From assembly GCA_910579135.1 (NCBI GenBank), contig CAJTTM010000020.1, positions 1 to 44,145 on the forward strand: a DNA stretch of 44,145 bases, in the 5' to 3' direction. Positions 8,452-16,199 of the stretch are shown piece by piece. Each line of letters starts with the position of its first letter. The first letter of the stretch is position 1. The position numbers were made by a program, and so were the translations under genes. The notes beneath the pieces are model-generated. The model was not told where the DNA came from. It searched no databases and worked only from the letters and a program-made list of their open reading frames with translations. Source of the DNA: an uncultured Erysipelotrichales bacterium. Lineage in GTDB: Bacteria > Bacillota_I > Bacilli_A > Erysipelotrichales > Coprobacillaceae.

Positions 8452-8513
8452 CCCTACTCGAAGGCTTGTCATATTTTTAGCAAAACCGTATATTTATTTA
8501 AAAGAAAGTAGGG
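8452..8513 (+). promoter_or_regulatory. Second RAT-like site inside an SD-sequestering hairpin
   Basis: GGCTTGTCATA...TTTTTAGCAAAACC (8463-8487) has both ends of RAT1 but is 25 nt, four shorter. It is enclosed by CCCTACT (8452-8458) and AGTAGGG (8507-8513), a perfect 7-bp pair. The 3' arm holds the likely Shine-Dalgarno of the antiterminator gene. No poly-U terminator is seen. It may be an autoregulatory binding site acting on translation, or a decayed RAT. Confidence 0.5.
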
Positions 8514-8519
8514 AAATGT

Positions 8520-9362
8520 ATGTATATCAAACAAGTATTAAATAATAATGTTGTTATTGCTTTAGATAATTCAAATAATGAAATTATTGTCGTTGCAAGA
8601 GGAATAGGATTTAAAAATAAAAATAATTCAATCATTGATGAAAATACTTATAGCGATTTAAAAAGATATGTCTTAGATAATGCAGGTTTTGATGAAATAC
8701 GCAATGCCTACGAAAGAATACCACAAGATATTTTAGAATTATCAAGTTTATTATTAGAAAAAGAAAAAAGCAAAAAAGAAATTATTAATTTCATTTCAAT
8801 TAACGCAGTTATGTTACTAGCAGATCATATTCATGAAACAATTCACCGTTTAAAGAAAGGGCTTTATTTAAGAAATGCTCTTACAAATGAAATTAAGATG
8901 TTTTACCAAAGTGAATTTGATATAAGTATGATTGCTAAAAAAGTATTATTAGAAAAATATGAAATTGCATTAAATGATGATGAGATTGCATTTATAGCTA
9001 CTCATCTTATCAATCTCAACTCTAACAATATGAACGAAACAATTACCTCTATTCAAATTGTTGATGATTTGGTTAATATTGTTCGTCGTGTAATGAATAT
9101 TGAATTAAAAGTCAACTCGTACACATATACAAGATTTATTACGCATTTAAAGTATTTTGCATTACGTATTATCAATAATCAAAAAATAAATTCTACGTAT
9201 GATCAAAAACTAGCAAAATTTGTTAAAGAGAATTATAAACTCCCTTACTCATGTGCAATGGCAATGAAACGCTATATTATCAGCAAATATAATTATGAGA
9301 TTGTTAATGATGAAGTTATTTATCTCACATTACATTTAGAAAATTTAGAAAAAGAAAAATGA
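8520..9362 (+). CDS. BglG/LicT-family PRD transcription antiterminator
   Basis: RNA-binding antiterminator of 280 aa, the standard length. The N-terminal co-antiterminator domain (1-55) begins MYIKQVLNNNVVIALDN and contains the family's ARGIGF motif. Two PTS regulation domains follow. PRD1 (about 65-170) has His residues in LADHIHETIHR and ATHLINLN. PRD2 (about 175-280) has TRFITHLKYFALR and LTLHLENL. These His residues are phosphorylated by HPr and by the cognate EII in known members. It lies between the flavoprotein and EIIBCA genes, and it presumably opens the RAT1 terminator when the PTS substrate is available. An ATG four bases upstream is out of frame. Confidence 0.93.
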   Translation: MYIKQVLNNNVVIALDNSNNEIIVVARGIGFKNKNNSIIDENTYSDLKRYVLDNAGFDEIRNAYERIPQDILELSSLLLEKEKSKKEIINFISINAVMLLADHIHETIHRLKKGLYLRNALTNEIKMFYQSEFDISMIAKKVLLEKYEIALNDDEIAFIATHLINLNSNNMNETITSIQIVDDLVNIVRRVMNIELKVNSYTYTRFITHLKYFALRIINNQKINSTYDQKLAKFVKENYKLPYSCAMAMKRYIISKYNYEIVNDEVIYLTLHLENLEKEK

Positions 9363-9374
9363 GAGGTTTAACTT

Positions 9375-11159
9375 ATGAGTATACAAAAAAACGTAAAAAG
9401 TATCTTAGAAAACATTGGAGGTAAATCTAATATTAATCAAGTATCTCATTGTGCTACAAGATTACGTTTTCAATTAAAAGATACACAAATTATCCAAAAA
9501 GAAAACATTGAAAAAATAGATGGTATTTTAGGTATAAATATCGTAGGTAATGAATGCCAAATTATTATAGGGGGAGATGTTACTAAATATTACCCTATTG
9601 TTCAATCAGAAATTGGAGAAGTAAAAATGACATCGACTATTAAAAAGAAAAGATCAATTAAAGATTTTGGTTATTCTTTTCTCGACTTTATCTCTGGAAC
9701 AATGACACCATTGATTCCAGCACTCATTGGATGTTCTATGATTAAAGGTCTACTAATATTATTAACACAGTTTAGTTTGATAAATGCTGAAAGTTCAACA
9801 TATGCAATATTAAATGCTGCATCCAATGCTGTATTCTATTTTTTACCTATATTAGTTGCTTTTTCTGCAGCAAAGAAATTAGAGGTTAATCCATTTATTG
9901 CTGCTTGTATTTCTGCTGCTTTAATGGAACCAAGTTTTTCAGGATTAATGAAAAATACAGGAGATATTGTTAATTTCTTTGGGATTCCTGTTATGATGTT
10001 TAGTTATGCATCATCATTAATTCCTGCCTTACTTTCAACATGGCTATATTCTTTTTTATGGAAATTTTTAGAAAAGAAAATGCCAAGTTCAATTGCTGGG
10101 GTTTTTAATCCTGCAATTTGTTTAGCTATTTTTGTTCCATTAACCGCTATTCTTTTTGGACCAATTGCCTATTATATTGGTAATTTTGTAGGTGACTTGT
10201 TCAATAGTATTAATGGTATTAGCCCAATTATTGCTGGTATCTTTATTGGTGTAACAATGAATTATTTAGTTATCTCTGGGGTTCATTGGGTGATTACAGC
10301 AATTTGTTTAAATGAATTTGCATTAAATGGATATTCAACATTATTTGGATATTGGTGGTGTGCTTGTATTTCATATATAGCTATTGCATTGGGGGCTATT
10401 CTTATTGCTAAAAATAAAAAAGAACGTAGCCTTGCTATATCTTGCAGTGTTGTTGCATTATTTGGTGGTGTTTCAGAACCAACTCTTTATTCATATGTGT
10501 TAAGAAATAAAAAATTTGCTATTCCTATGGCCATTTCAGGTGCGTTAGGTGGAGCTTTGGCTGGATTACTAGGAACAAAGGCTACAGCTTTTTCAATGGC
10601 AACAGTATTTACTGTATCATGTGTAGAAATGAATGGAAGTTTTATTACTTCATGTATTGTTTTCTTGGCTCAAATTATTGTAGGGGTACTCTGCACTAAG
10701 ATATTTGTTGGAAAGTCATCGTCTATCTCTTTCCTATCACCTTTATCTGGAAAAATAATTCCTTTGTCAAAAGTTAATGATTCAGTATTTGCTGAAAAAA
10801 CATTAGGTAATGGATTTGCTATTATTCCATCTAATAATAAAGTATATGCGCCTTTTGATGGAGAAGTTGTTTCTCTATATCCAACAAAACATGCAATCGG
10901 TTTAAAAGATAAATATAATCATGAAATATTAATTCATATAGGTATTGATACTGTAAATCTTAAAGGTGAGGGGTTTAAACTTTATGTTGCTCAAGATGAG
11001 AAAGTTCAAGCTGGTCAATTATTACTTGAATTTGATGCTCAAATTATTCAAGATAAAAATATTGACTTAACAACACCTATTATTTTTATTGGAAATCAAG
11101 ACATAGAAGAAATCAAATTAGATAATGCCACAGCAAAAGAGGTATTATTAAAAATTTAG
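9375..11159 (+). CDS. PTS beta-glucoside-type transporter EIIBCA
   Basis: Sugar-phosphorylating permease of 594 aa with the B-C-A domain order of BglF/BglP. EIIB (1-90) has its phosphocysteine in SHCATRLRF. The membrane EIIC domain (about 100-450) carries the conserved GVHWVITAI region and about ten helices. EIIA (about 470-594) has the active His at about 521 in LIHIGIDTV. It lies 12 bp after the antiterminator gene and ends the operon. Homologues import beta-glucosides such as arbutin or salicin as 6-phosphates. No 6-phospho-beta-glucosidase accompanies it here, so hydrolysis must be done elsewhere, or the substrate is handled differently. Confidence 0.93.
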   Translation: MSIQKNVKSILENIGGKSNINQVSHCATRLRFQLKDTQIIQKENIEKIDGILGINIVGNECQIIIGGDVTKYYPIVQSEIGEVKMTSTIKKKRSIKDFGYSFLDFISGTMTPLIPALIGCSMIKGLLILLTQFSLINAESSTYAILNAASNAVFYFLPILVAFSAAKKLEVNPFIAACISAALMEPSFSGLMKNTGDIVNFFGIPVMMFSYASSLIPALLSTWLYSFLWKFLEKKMPSSIAGVFNPAICLAIFVPLTAILFGPIAYYIGNFVGDLFNSINGISPIIAGIFIGVTMNYLVISGVHWVITAICLNEFALNGYSTLFGYWWCACISYIAIALGAILIAKNKKERSLAISCSVVALFGGVSEPTLYSYVLRNKKFAIPMAISGALGGALAGLLGTKATAFSMATVFTVSCVEMNGSFITSCIVFLAQIIVGVLCTKIFVGKSSSISFLSPLSGKIIPLSKVNDSVFAEKTLGNGFAIIPSNNKVYAPFDGEVVSLYPTKHAIGLKDKYNHEILIHIGIDTVNLKGEGFKLYVAQDEKVQAGQLLLEFDAQIIQDKNIDLTTPIIFIGNQDIEEIKLDNATAKEVLLKI

Positions 11160-11167
11160 ACCTTTAT

Positions 11168-11196
11168 AAAAAATCTCCATCATAATGGAGATTTTT
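11168..11196 (+). terminator. Terminator of the PTS operon
   Basis: AAAAATCTCCAT pairs with ATGGAGATTTTT around a 4-nt loop, with a run of T at the 3' end, 8 bp after the EIIBCA stop. Confidence 0.85.
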
Positions 11197-11523
11197 CATA
11201 ATAACTTCACTTTGCCTCCTCCGCAAAGATATGTTGTTATATCTATCAATTGTTCTGTAATACTATATAACTATATACAACAGTTAATACTTTTTTATTT
11301 CATCTTACCCTAAAGAGATAAAGTTTTCATGACTATATAGAAAGATTCCCCTCTACTTATCAATATTATGCGTCCCTAAAGCAAGTTTGGATTCCATAGA
11401 AATCCTATTATAGATACCTACAATAGGATTAATAGAATAAAAGTGATTATTATTGCCTTTGATTTCTACTCCATCTAATTTTCACCCTTATATCAAATAT
11501 ATCTTGGCTGACTATAAATTCCA
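11197..11523. other. Intergenic stretch without a supported gene
   Basis: About 330 bp between the convergent PTS and metY genes. It has a CTTTGC/GCAAAG hairpin (11214-11232) and a 9-bp inverted repeat AATCCTATT/AATAGGATT (11401-11430). A minus-strand open run of some 40 codons (11353-11479) starts without a ribosome binding site. None is convincing as a functional element. Confidence 0.4.
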
Positions 11524-12825
11524 TTATAATTCCCCAAAAGCATTTTCTAGGTCAAATAGAATATCATCTATATTTTCTATTCCAATTGACAAACGAATTG
11601 TGTTTTGTTTAATTCCTTGGTCTTCCAACTCCTCATCAGTCAATTGTGAATGTGTTGTACTTGCAGGATGAATAACTAATGATTTTACATCTGCAACATT
11701 CGCTAGTAATGAAAAAATCTCTAACGAATCAATAAATTTGTGTGCTTCTTTAACTCCACCTTTGATATCAAATGTAAAAATTGATCCTCCTCCATTAGGA
11801 AAATATTTTTGATATAAATCATGATCTGGATGATCAGGTAATGATGGATGATTGACTCTTTCGACAAGTGGATGCTTTGATAAATACTCAACAACCTTTT
11901 TTGTGTTTTCATTATGTCTTTCAATTCTCAATGATAATGTTTCTGTTCCTTGTAATAATAAGAATGCATTAAATGGAGAAAGAGTTGCTCCTGTATCCCT
12001 TAATAAAATAGCACGAATATAAGTTACAAAAGCAGCAGTTCCTGCAGCTTCGCTAAAACGCACCCCGTGATAACTTGGGTTAGGTTCAGAAATACCTGGA
12101 TATTTACCACTCTTTGCCCAATCAAAAGTTCCTCCATCAACGATAACTCCACCTAAACTTGTTCCATGTCCACCAATAAATTTTGTGGCAGAATGAACAA
12201 CTATATCCGCACCATGTTCTATTGGTCTAATTAAATATGGTGTCCCAAATGTATTATCTACAACAACTGGCAATCCATGTTTATGAGCTATTTCACTAAT
12301 AGCATCAATATTAGGAATATCACTATTAGGATTTCCTAATGTTTCTAAATATATAGCTTTTGTATTTTCTTGAATAGCATTCTCTACTTCTTTTAAATTA
12401 TGTGCATCAACAAAAGTTGTTGTAATTCCATAATTTGTAAATGTGTGTGCTAATAAATTAGAAGTTCCACCATAAATTGTTTTTTGTGCAACAATATGTT
12501 CTCCTTGATAAGCAAGTGCTTGAATCGTATAAGCAATAGCAGCAGCTCCTGAAGCAACTGCAAGTCCTGCCACTCCACCTTCTAAGGCTGCAATTCGCTC
12601 TTCAAAGACACCCTGTGTACTATTTGTTAATCTTCCATAAATATTTCCAGTATCCGCCAAACCAAATCTTGCTGCTGCATGTTCACTATTTTTAAACACA
12701 TATGAAGTTGTTTGATAAATTGGTACAGCTCTTGCATCAGTTGCTGGATCAGGATTTTCCTGTCCTACATGTAATTGTAATGTTTCAAATCCTAATTTTC
12801 TGTCTTCTCTTTTAATAAATGTCAT
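11524..12825 (-). CDS. metY: O-acetylhomoserine sulfhydrylase (aminocarboxypropyltransferase)
   Basis: PLP enzyme of the Cys/Met metabolism family, 433 aa. That is the length of MetY rather than of the shorter (about 380 aa) cystathionine synthases. It joins O-acetylhomoserine with sulfide or methanethiol to give homocysteine or methionine. The N-terminus reads FETLQLHVGQENPDPATDAR and QTTSYVF, as in OAH sulfhydrylases. The PLP lysine is in HSATKFIGGHGTSLGG, and the C-terminal RLSIGIENIDDI is typical. It starts behind AGGGAGG and is preceded by a T-box leader, so it answers to uncharged tRNA. cysK lies upstream on the same strand. Confidence 0.94.
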   Translation of the reverse strand: MTFIKREDRKLGFETLQLHVGQENPDPATDARAVPIYQTTSYVFKNSEHAAARFGLADTGNIYGRLTNSTQGVFEERIAALEGGVAGLAVASGAAAIAYTIQALAYQGEHIVAQKTIYGGTSNLLAHTFTNYGITTTFVDAHNLKEVENAIQENTKAIYLETLGNPNSDIPNIDAISEIAHKHGLPVVVDNTFGTPYLIRPIEHGADIVVHSATKFIGGHGTSLGGVIVDGGTFDWAKSGKYPGISEPNPSYHGVRFSEAAGTAAFVTYIRAILLRDTGATLSPFNAFLLLQGTETLSLRIERHNENTKKVVEYLSKHPLVERVNHPSLPDHPDHDLYQKYFPNGGGSIFTFDIKGGVKEAHKFIDSLEIFSLLANVADVKSLVIHPASTTHSQLTDEELEDQGIKQNTIRLSIGIENIDDILFDLENAFGEL

Positions 12826-12850
12826 AATTTTTTCCTCCCTTTTTTAAACA

Positions 12851-13080
12851 AAAAACTCGTCTATCATAGGACGAGTTATCGTGTTACCACCTAAATTCAT
12901 TATAATTTCACAATTATAACCTTATAGAGTCCTATTAGACTCATTCACTATAACGGGTGTTCCCGTGATGACTTACATATCAGCCACCCAGCTCCAAGAC
13001 CATCTTCATTTATCCAACCTTATTCTTTTCCACCAACCAAGAATTCTCTATTTAGGAGTGATAAATTACTCTTCTTTTCA
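12851..13080 (-). ncRNA. T-box riboswitch upstream of metY (probable Met specifier)
   Basis: Minus-strand leader between cysK and metY. The T-box core GGTGGTAACACG lies at 12880-12891. A terminator hairpin (12851-12877, ACTCGTC/GACGAGT, then TTTTTT) follows. Stem I has AGTA (13067-13070) opposite GAA (13005-13007) beyond the paired ATTTATC/GATAAAT, and a distal GGTTGGTGGAAAAG segment. In the specifier loop, GAA-G-ATG-G gives ATG (13001-13003) as the best specifier, which fits methionine and metY. GAT is the alternative reading. Charged tRNA would favour termination. Confidence 0.87.
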
Positions 13081-13086
13081 TTGCTT

Positions 13087-14019
13087 TTAATCTTGTATTA
13101 ATGGCGTTGATAAATAACGATCTCCACCATCTGGTAATAAGACAACTATTGTCTTACCATCATTTTCTTTTCTTGATGCAACCTGTTTAGCAGCATATAA
13201 TGCTGCACCTGACGAAATTCCTACTAAAATACCTTCTGTTTTCGCAATTTCTTTTCCAACTATAAATGCATCATCATTTTCAACTGCAATAATTTCGTCA
13301 TATATATTTGTATCTAATGTATTAGGGACAAAACCTGCACCAATTCCTTGAATTTTATGTGCTCCTGCTTTCCCTTTAGATAAAACTGGTGAACTTGCTG
13401 GTTCTACAGCTATAACCTTGACATTGGGATTCTTCTCTTTTAAATATTTTCCAATTCCTGAAATTGTTCCTCCAGTACCAACTCCTGCCACAAATATATC
13501 GACTTTTCCATCTGTTTGTTTAAAAATTTCTGGTCCAGTTGTTTTATAATGGGCAGTTGGATTCGCGGGATTTTCAAATTGACCAGGAATAAAACTATTT
13601 GGAATTTGCTTTGCTAATTCCTCTGCTTTTTCAATGGCTCCTTTCATTCCTTCAGAGCCAGGAGTTAAAACTAACTCTGCTCCATAAGCCCTCATTAAAT
13701 TTCTTCTTTCAACACTCATTGTCTCAGGCATTGTAATAATAATCTTCAGTCCTAAAGATATTGCTACTGCTGATAATCCAATTCCTGTATTTCCGCTTGT
13801 TGGCTCAATCAATGTTGTATCTTTATTAATTAATCCTTTATCCATTGCATCAAAAATCATTTCTTTCGCAATACGATCTTTTACAGAACCAGCTGGATTA
13901 AAATATTCCAACTTTGCTAGAATATCAGCTTTTAATTCATTCTTCTTTATTAAATTATTTAATCTAACTAATGGGGTGTTCCCCACTAAATCTGCAAAAC
14001 CATTTTTTATATCTGCCAT
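13087..14019 (-). CDS. cysK: Cysteine synthase A (O-acetylserine sulfhydrylase)
   Basis: PLP enzyme making cysteine from O-acetylserine and sulfide, 310 aa, the usual length. The PLP lysine is in PAGSVKDR, the substrate loop is EPTSGNTGIG, the phosphate-binding loop is GVGTGGTISG and the C-terminal SGAALYAA segment is present. The start ATG at 14019 follows AAAGGTGG. Its own promoter (14073-14101) precedes it, and the T-box for metY starts right after its stop codon, so metY has separate control. The Rrf2 gene upstream is a likely regulator. Confidence 0.95.
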   Translation of the reverse strand: MADIKNGFADLVGNTPLVRLNNLIKKNELKADILAKLEYFNPAGSVKDRIAKEMIFDAMDKGLINKDTTLIEPTSGNTGIGLSAVAISLGLKIIITMPETMSVERRNLMRAYGAELVLTPGSEGMKGAIEKAEELAKQIPNSFIPGQFENPANPTAHYKTTGPEIFKQTDGKVDIFVAGVGTGGTISGIGKYLKEKNPNVKVIAVEPASSPVLSKGKAGAHKIQGIGAGFVPNTLDTNIYDEIIAVENDDAFIVGKEIAKTEGILVGISSGAALYAAKQVASRKENDGKTIVVLLPDGGDRYLSTPLIQD

Positions 14020-14050
14020 TTTAGCACCACCTTTATATATTTCCTCAAAT

Positions 14051-14101
14051 CCTATAGACTTAGTATGATATAAATATAATACATTCTTTATTATATGTCA
14101 A
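14051..14101 (-). promoter_or_regulatory. cysK promoter with possible Rrf2 operator
   Basis: Minus-strand TTGACA (14096-14101), 17 bp, TATATT (14073-14078). Just downstream, around the start point, is ATACTAAGTCTATAGGAT (14051-14068). A related ATACTAAATAGATAT lies at 14645-14659, upstream of the Rrf2 gene itself. The shared core TACTAA..TA suggests an Rrf2 site; the operator part is tentative. Confidence 0.45.
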
Positions 14102-14152
14102 GACTTTATTTATATAATATAAAAAATAAGCTATATAGATATTCTATGTAGC

Positions 14153-14587
14153 TTAAATAATATAATTCCATTTTTTATTTTGATTCATTTCTATTAAGTC
14201 TTTTAAAGTATATGATTCTAAATAATCATTAATCACTTTATTCAGCCCTTTATAAAAATCAACTGTTAAACATTCATTATATCGAGGGCACAAATTCCTT
14301 TCTGTTTCTAAACAAGAAACACATGCAACTGGTCCTTCTACAACTTCCAATATATCTTTAGGAGTATATTTCTCTGGAGGATAAAGCAATGAATAACCTC
14401 CTTGAGATCCTCTTATACTTCTAATAAGACCTGCTTTTGTCAATAGTGAAACAATTTGTTCTAAATATTTAACAGATATACCTTGCCTTTTAGATATATC
14501 CTTTAAGGATATATTTCCTTGCTCTTGATTTTGAGCTAAGTCAATCATTAATCGTAAAGCATATCTTCCTTTTGTTGATATCTTCAT
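14153..14587 (-). CDS. Rrf2-family regulator with IscR-like cysteines
   Basis: Winged-helix transcription factor of 144 aa. The N-terminal MKISTKGRYALRLMIDLA and the wing SIRGSQGGYSL are typical of Rrf2 proteins. Four cysteines at 89, 92, 100 and 106 (CVSC, NLC, NEC) resemble the Fe-S cluster ligands of IscR. The cysteine regulator CymR of Bacillus works without such a cluster. The ATG at 14587 is chosen because GGGGTG lies five bases upstream; the frame also allows a TTG directly before it. With cysK and metY downstream, it may tune cysteine synthesis to Fe-S or sulfur status. That link is inferred from position. Confidence 0.87.
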   Translation of the reverse strand: MKISTKGRYALRLMIDLAQNQEQGNISLKDISKRQGISVKYLEQIVSLLTKAGLIRSIRGSQGGYSLLYPPEKYTPKDILEVVEGPVACVSCLETERNLCPRYNECLTVDFYKGLNKVINDYLESYTLKDLIEMNQNKKWNYII

Positions 14588-14682
14588 CAAATCACCCCAA
14601 TAAATATCATAACACTCTTTTTTATAGATGTCATCATTAAATTCATACTAAATAGATATGTTTTGTATTTTTTATTTTATAT

Positions 14683-14712
14683 AAAAAAAGAAGTTCCCTA
14701 AGGAACTTCCTC
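14683..14712 (-). terminator. Terminator of the aldolase gene
   Basis: Minus-strand GAAGTTCC/GGAACTTC around a 4-nt loop, followed by seven T, directly after the fba stop codon. Confidence 0.85.
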
Positions 14713-14715
14713 ATA

Positions 14716-15582
14716 TTAAGCTTTACCAATGCATCCAAATAATTCCATTTTTTCTTTAACACATTGTTGAATTGCAGCAGCACCTGGTGCTAATAATTTA
14801 CGAGGATCAAATCCTTTACCTTCTAAATCTTTACCTTCTTCAATGTATTTTCTAGTAGCTTCTTGGAAGTATAATTGACATTCAGTATTTACATTAATTT
14901 TAGATACTCCTAAAGTAATAGCTTTTTTGATCATATCTGCTGGAATACCAGTTCCACCATGTAATACTAATGGTAAGATTCCAGTTTCTTTTTGAATTGC
15001 ATCTAATGCTTCAAAATCTAATCCTGCCCAGTTTTCTGGATATTTTCCATGGATATTTCCAATACCTGCTGCTAAGAAGTCAACACCTAAATCTGCAATC
15101 ATTTTACATTCTTTAGGATCTGCAACTTCACCAGCACCTACAACACCGTCTTCTTCTCCACCGATTGATCCAACTTCAGCTTCTACTGAAACTCCTTTGC
15201 TGTGGCATAATGCAACGATTTCTTTTGTTTTTTCAATATTTTCTTCAATTCCATAATGAGAACCATCAAACATAATTGAAGAGAAACCTGCTTCTAATGC
15301 AGCTTTAGCTCCATCATAACTACCATGATCTAAGTGTAAAGCAACTGGTACTGTAATTCCTAAAGAATCTACCATAGCGCTAACCATTGCAGAAACTGTT
15401 TTGAATCCAGTCATGTATTTTCCTGCTCCTTCAGATACACCTAAGATAACTGGTGCTTTTAATTCTTCAGCAGTTAATAAGATTGATTTAGTCCATTCTA
15501 AGTTATTAATGTTGAATTGACCAACTGCATATTTACCTGCTTTTGCTTTTTGTAACATTTCTGTTGCTGATACTAATCCCAT
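14716..15582 (-). CDS. fba: Class II fructose-1,6-bisphosphate aldolase
   Basis: Zn-dependent glycolytic aldolase splitting fructose 1,6-bisphosphate, 288 aa. Zinc and catalytic motifs are seen in order: LHLDHGSYDGAKAALEAGF (His pair region and catalytic Asp), VEAEVGSIGGEEDG, GIGNIHGKYP and LHGGTGIPADMI, with NVNTECQ near the end. Monocistronic: an AAAGGAG-type site precedes it and a strong terminator follows. Tagatose-bisphosphate or other ketose-bisphosphate specificity cannot be excluded for this family, but a free-standing gene of this type in Bacillota is normally the glycolytic enzyme. Confidence 0.94.
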   Translation of the reverse strand: MGLVSATEMLQKAKAGKYAVGQFNINNLEWTKSILLTAEELKAPVILGVSEGAGKYMTGFKTVSAMVSAMVDSLGITVPVALHLDHGSYDGAKAALEAGFSSIMFDGSHYGIEENIEKTKEIVALCHSKGVSVEAEVGSIGGEEDGVVGAGEVADPKECKMIADLGVDFLAAGIGNIHGKYPENWAGLDFEALDAIQKETGILPLVLHGGTGIPADMIKKAITLGVSKINVNTECQLYFQEATRKYIEEGKDLEGKGFDPRKLLAPGAAAIQQCVKEKMELFGCIGKA

Positions 15583-15680
15583 TTTTATAATCTCCTTTTC
15601 AATTTCTTATATCAATAATTGTACTATGTTTTTCTAAGATTTTCCATAGTTTTTATAATATTTTCAATACTTAATAATTT

Positions 15681-16199
15681 TTAGCTATTGGAAAGCCAAT
15701 ATGAATAATGCATTTTGTTTGTTGGTTTCCAATATCTCTTAGATGCTCTTTCAAATTTAAGTTTTTCTAAAACAACTTCTAAGTATTCATCATCTGGATG
15801 CCTTAATGCAAAAACATATGGTGCTTTTAAAACACGAAAAGCATAATCTATCATTAATGATCCTACTTCACTTCCATATCCTCTATGCCATTTATTAGGC
15901 ATGATTGCTAAATAAAATTGATATCCTCTATCTACTTGATGTAATCCACATACACCTATAAAAGCATTCTCAATTTTAGAAAACACTGGAAAATTACAAA
16001 CTCCAGTTGTTTGAAAACTTCTCTTTTCCTCATCAATCATTTGATTAATGTTTTGTATTGTATAAGCAAAACTAGTCATATACTTTACAATATCAGGATT
16101 TCCCCATATCAAATAACCTAGATACTCATCATCCTTATCCCATAAAGTCACTAAAACTTTATCATTCTCTAAGAATACTTTTCTATCCTTTAATTCCAT
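15681..16199 (-). CDS. GNAT-family N-acetyltransferase
   Basis: Predicted acetyl-CoA-dependent acyltransferase of the RimJ/RimL-like GNAT type, about 172 aa. The acetyl-CoA loop region reads YLAIMPNKWHRGYGSEVG, with the conserved R/Q-x-x-G-x-G/A pattern as HRGYGS, followed by MIDYAFRVLKAPYV. The start is taken at 16199 because the GAGAG site is suitably spaced there, although an ATG nine bases upstream is possible. The 5' end overlaps the 3' end of the MalY-like gene, so it is last in a tight operon. The substrate is unknown. Confidence 0.82.
   Translation of the reverse strand: MELKDRKVFLENDKVLVTLWDKDDEYLGYLIWGNPDIVKYMTSFAYTIQNINQMIDEEKRSFQTTGVCNFPVFSKIENAFIGVCGLHQVDRGYQFYLAIMPNKWHRGYGSEVGSLMIDYAFRVLKAPYVFALRHPDDEYLEVVLEKLKFERASKRYWKPTNKMHYSYWLSNS

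Noticed and set aside
11214..11232. Minus-strand hairpin with GGAGGAGG in its loop, followed by a tiny frame
   Set aside because: The frame has only 11 codons, lies in the PTS terminator and is too far from the GA-rich loop. Most likely chance.
11353..11479. Minus-strand open run (DGVEIKGNNN...) upstream of the PTS terminator
   Set aside because: It has no start signal or recognisable family and stop codons flank it; a gene remnant is possible but not supportable.
12851..13080. S-box (SAM) riboswitch upstream of metY
   Set aside because: The conserved GGTGGTAACACG T-box core, the AGTA/GAA stem I and the antitermination layout identify a T-box; no SAM aptamer core is seen.
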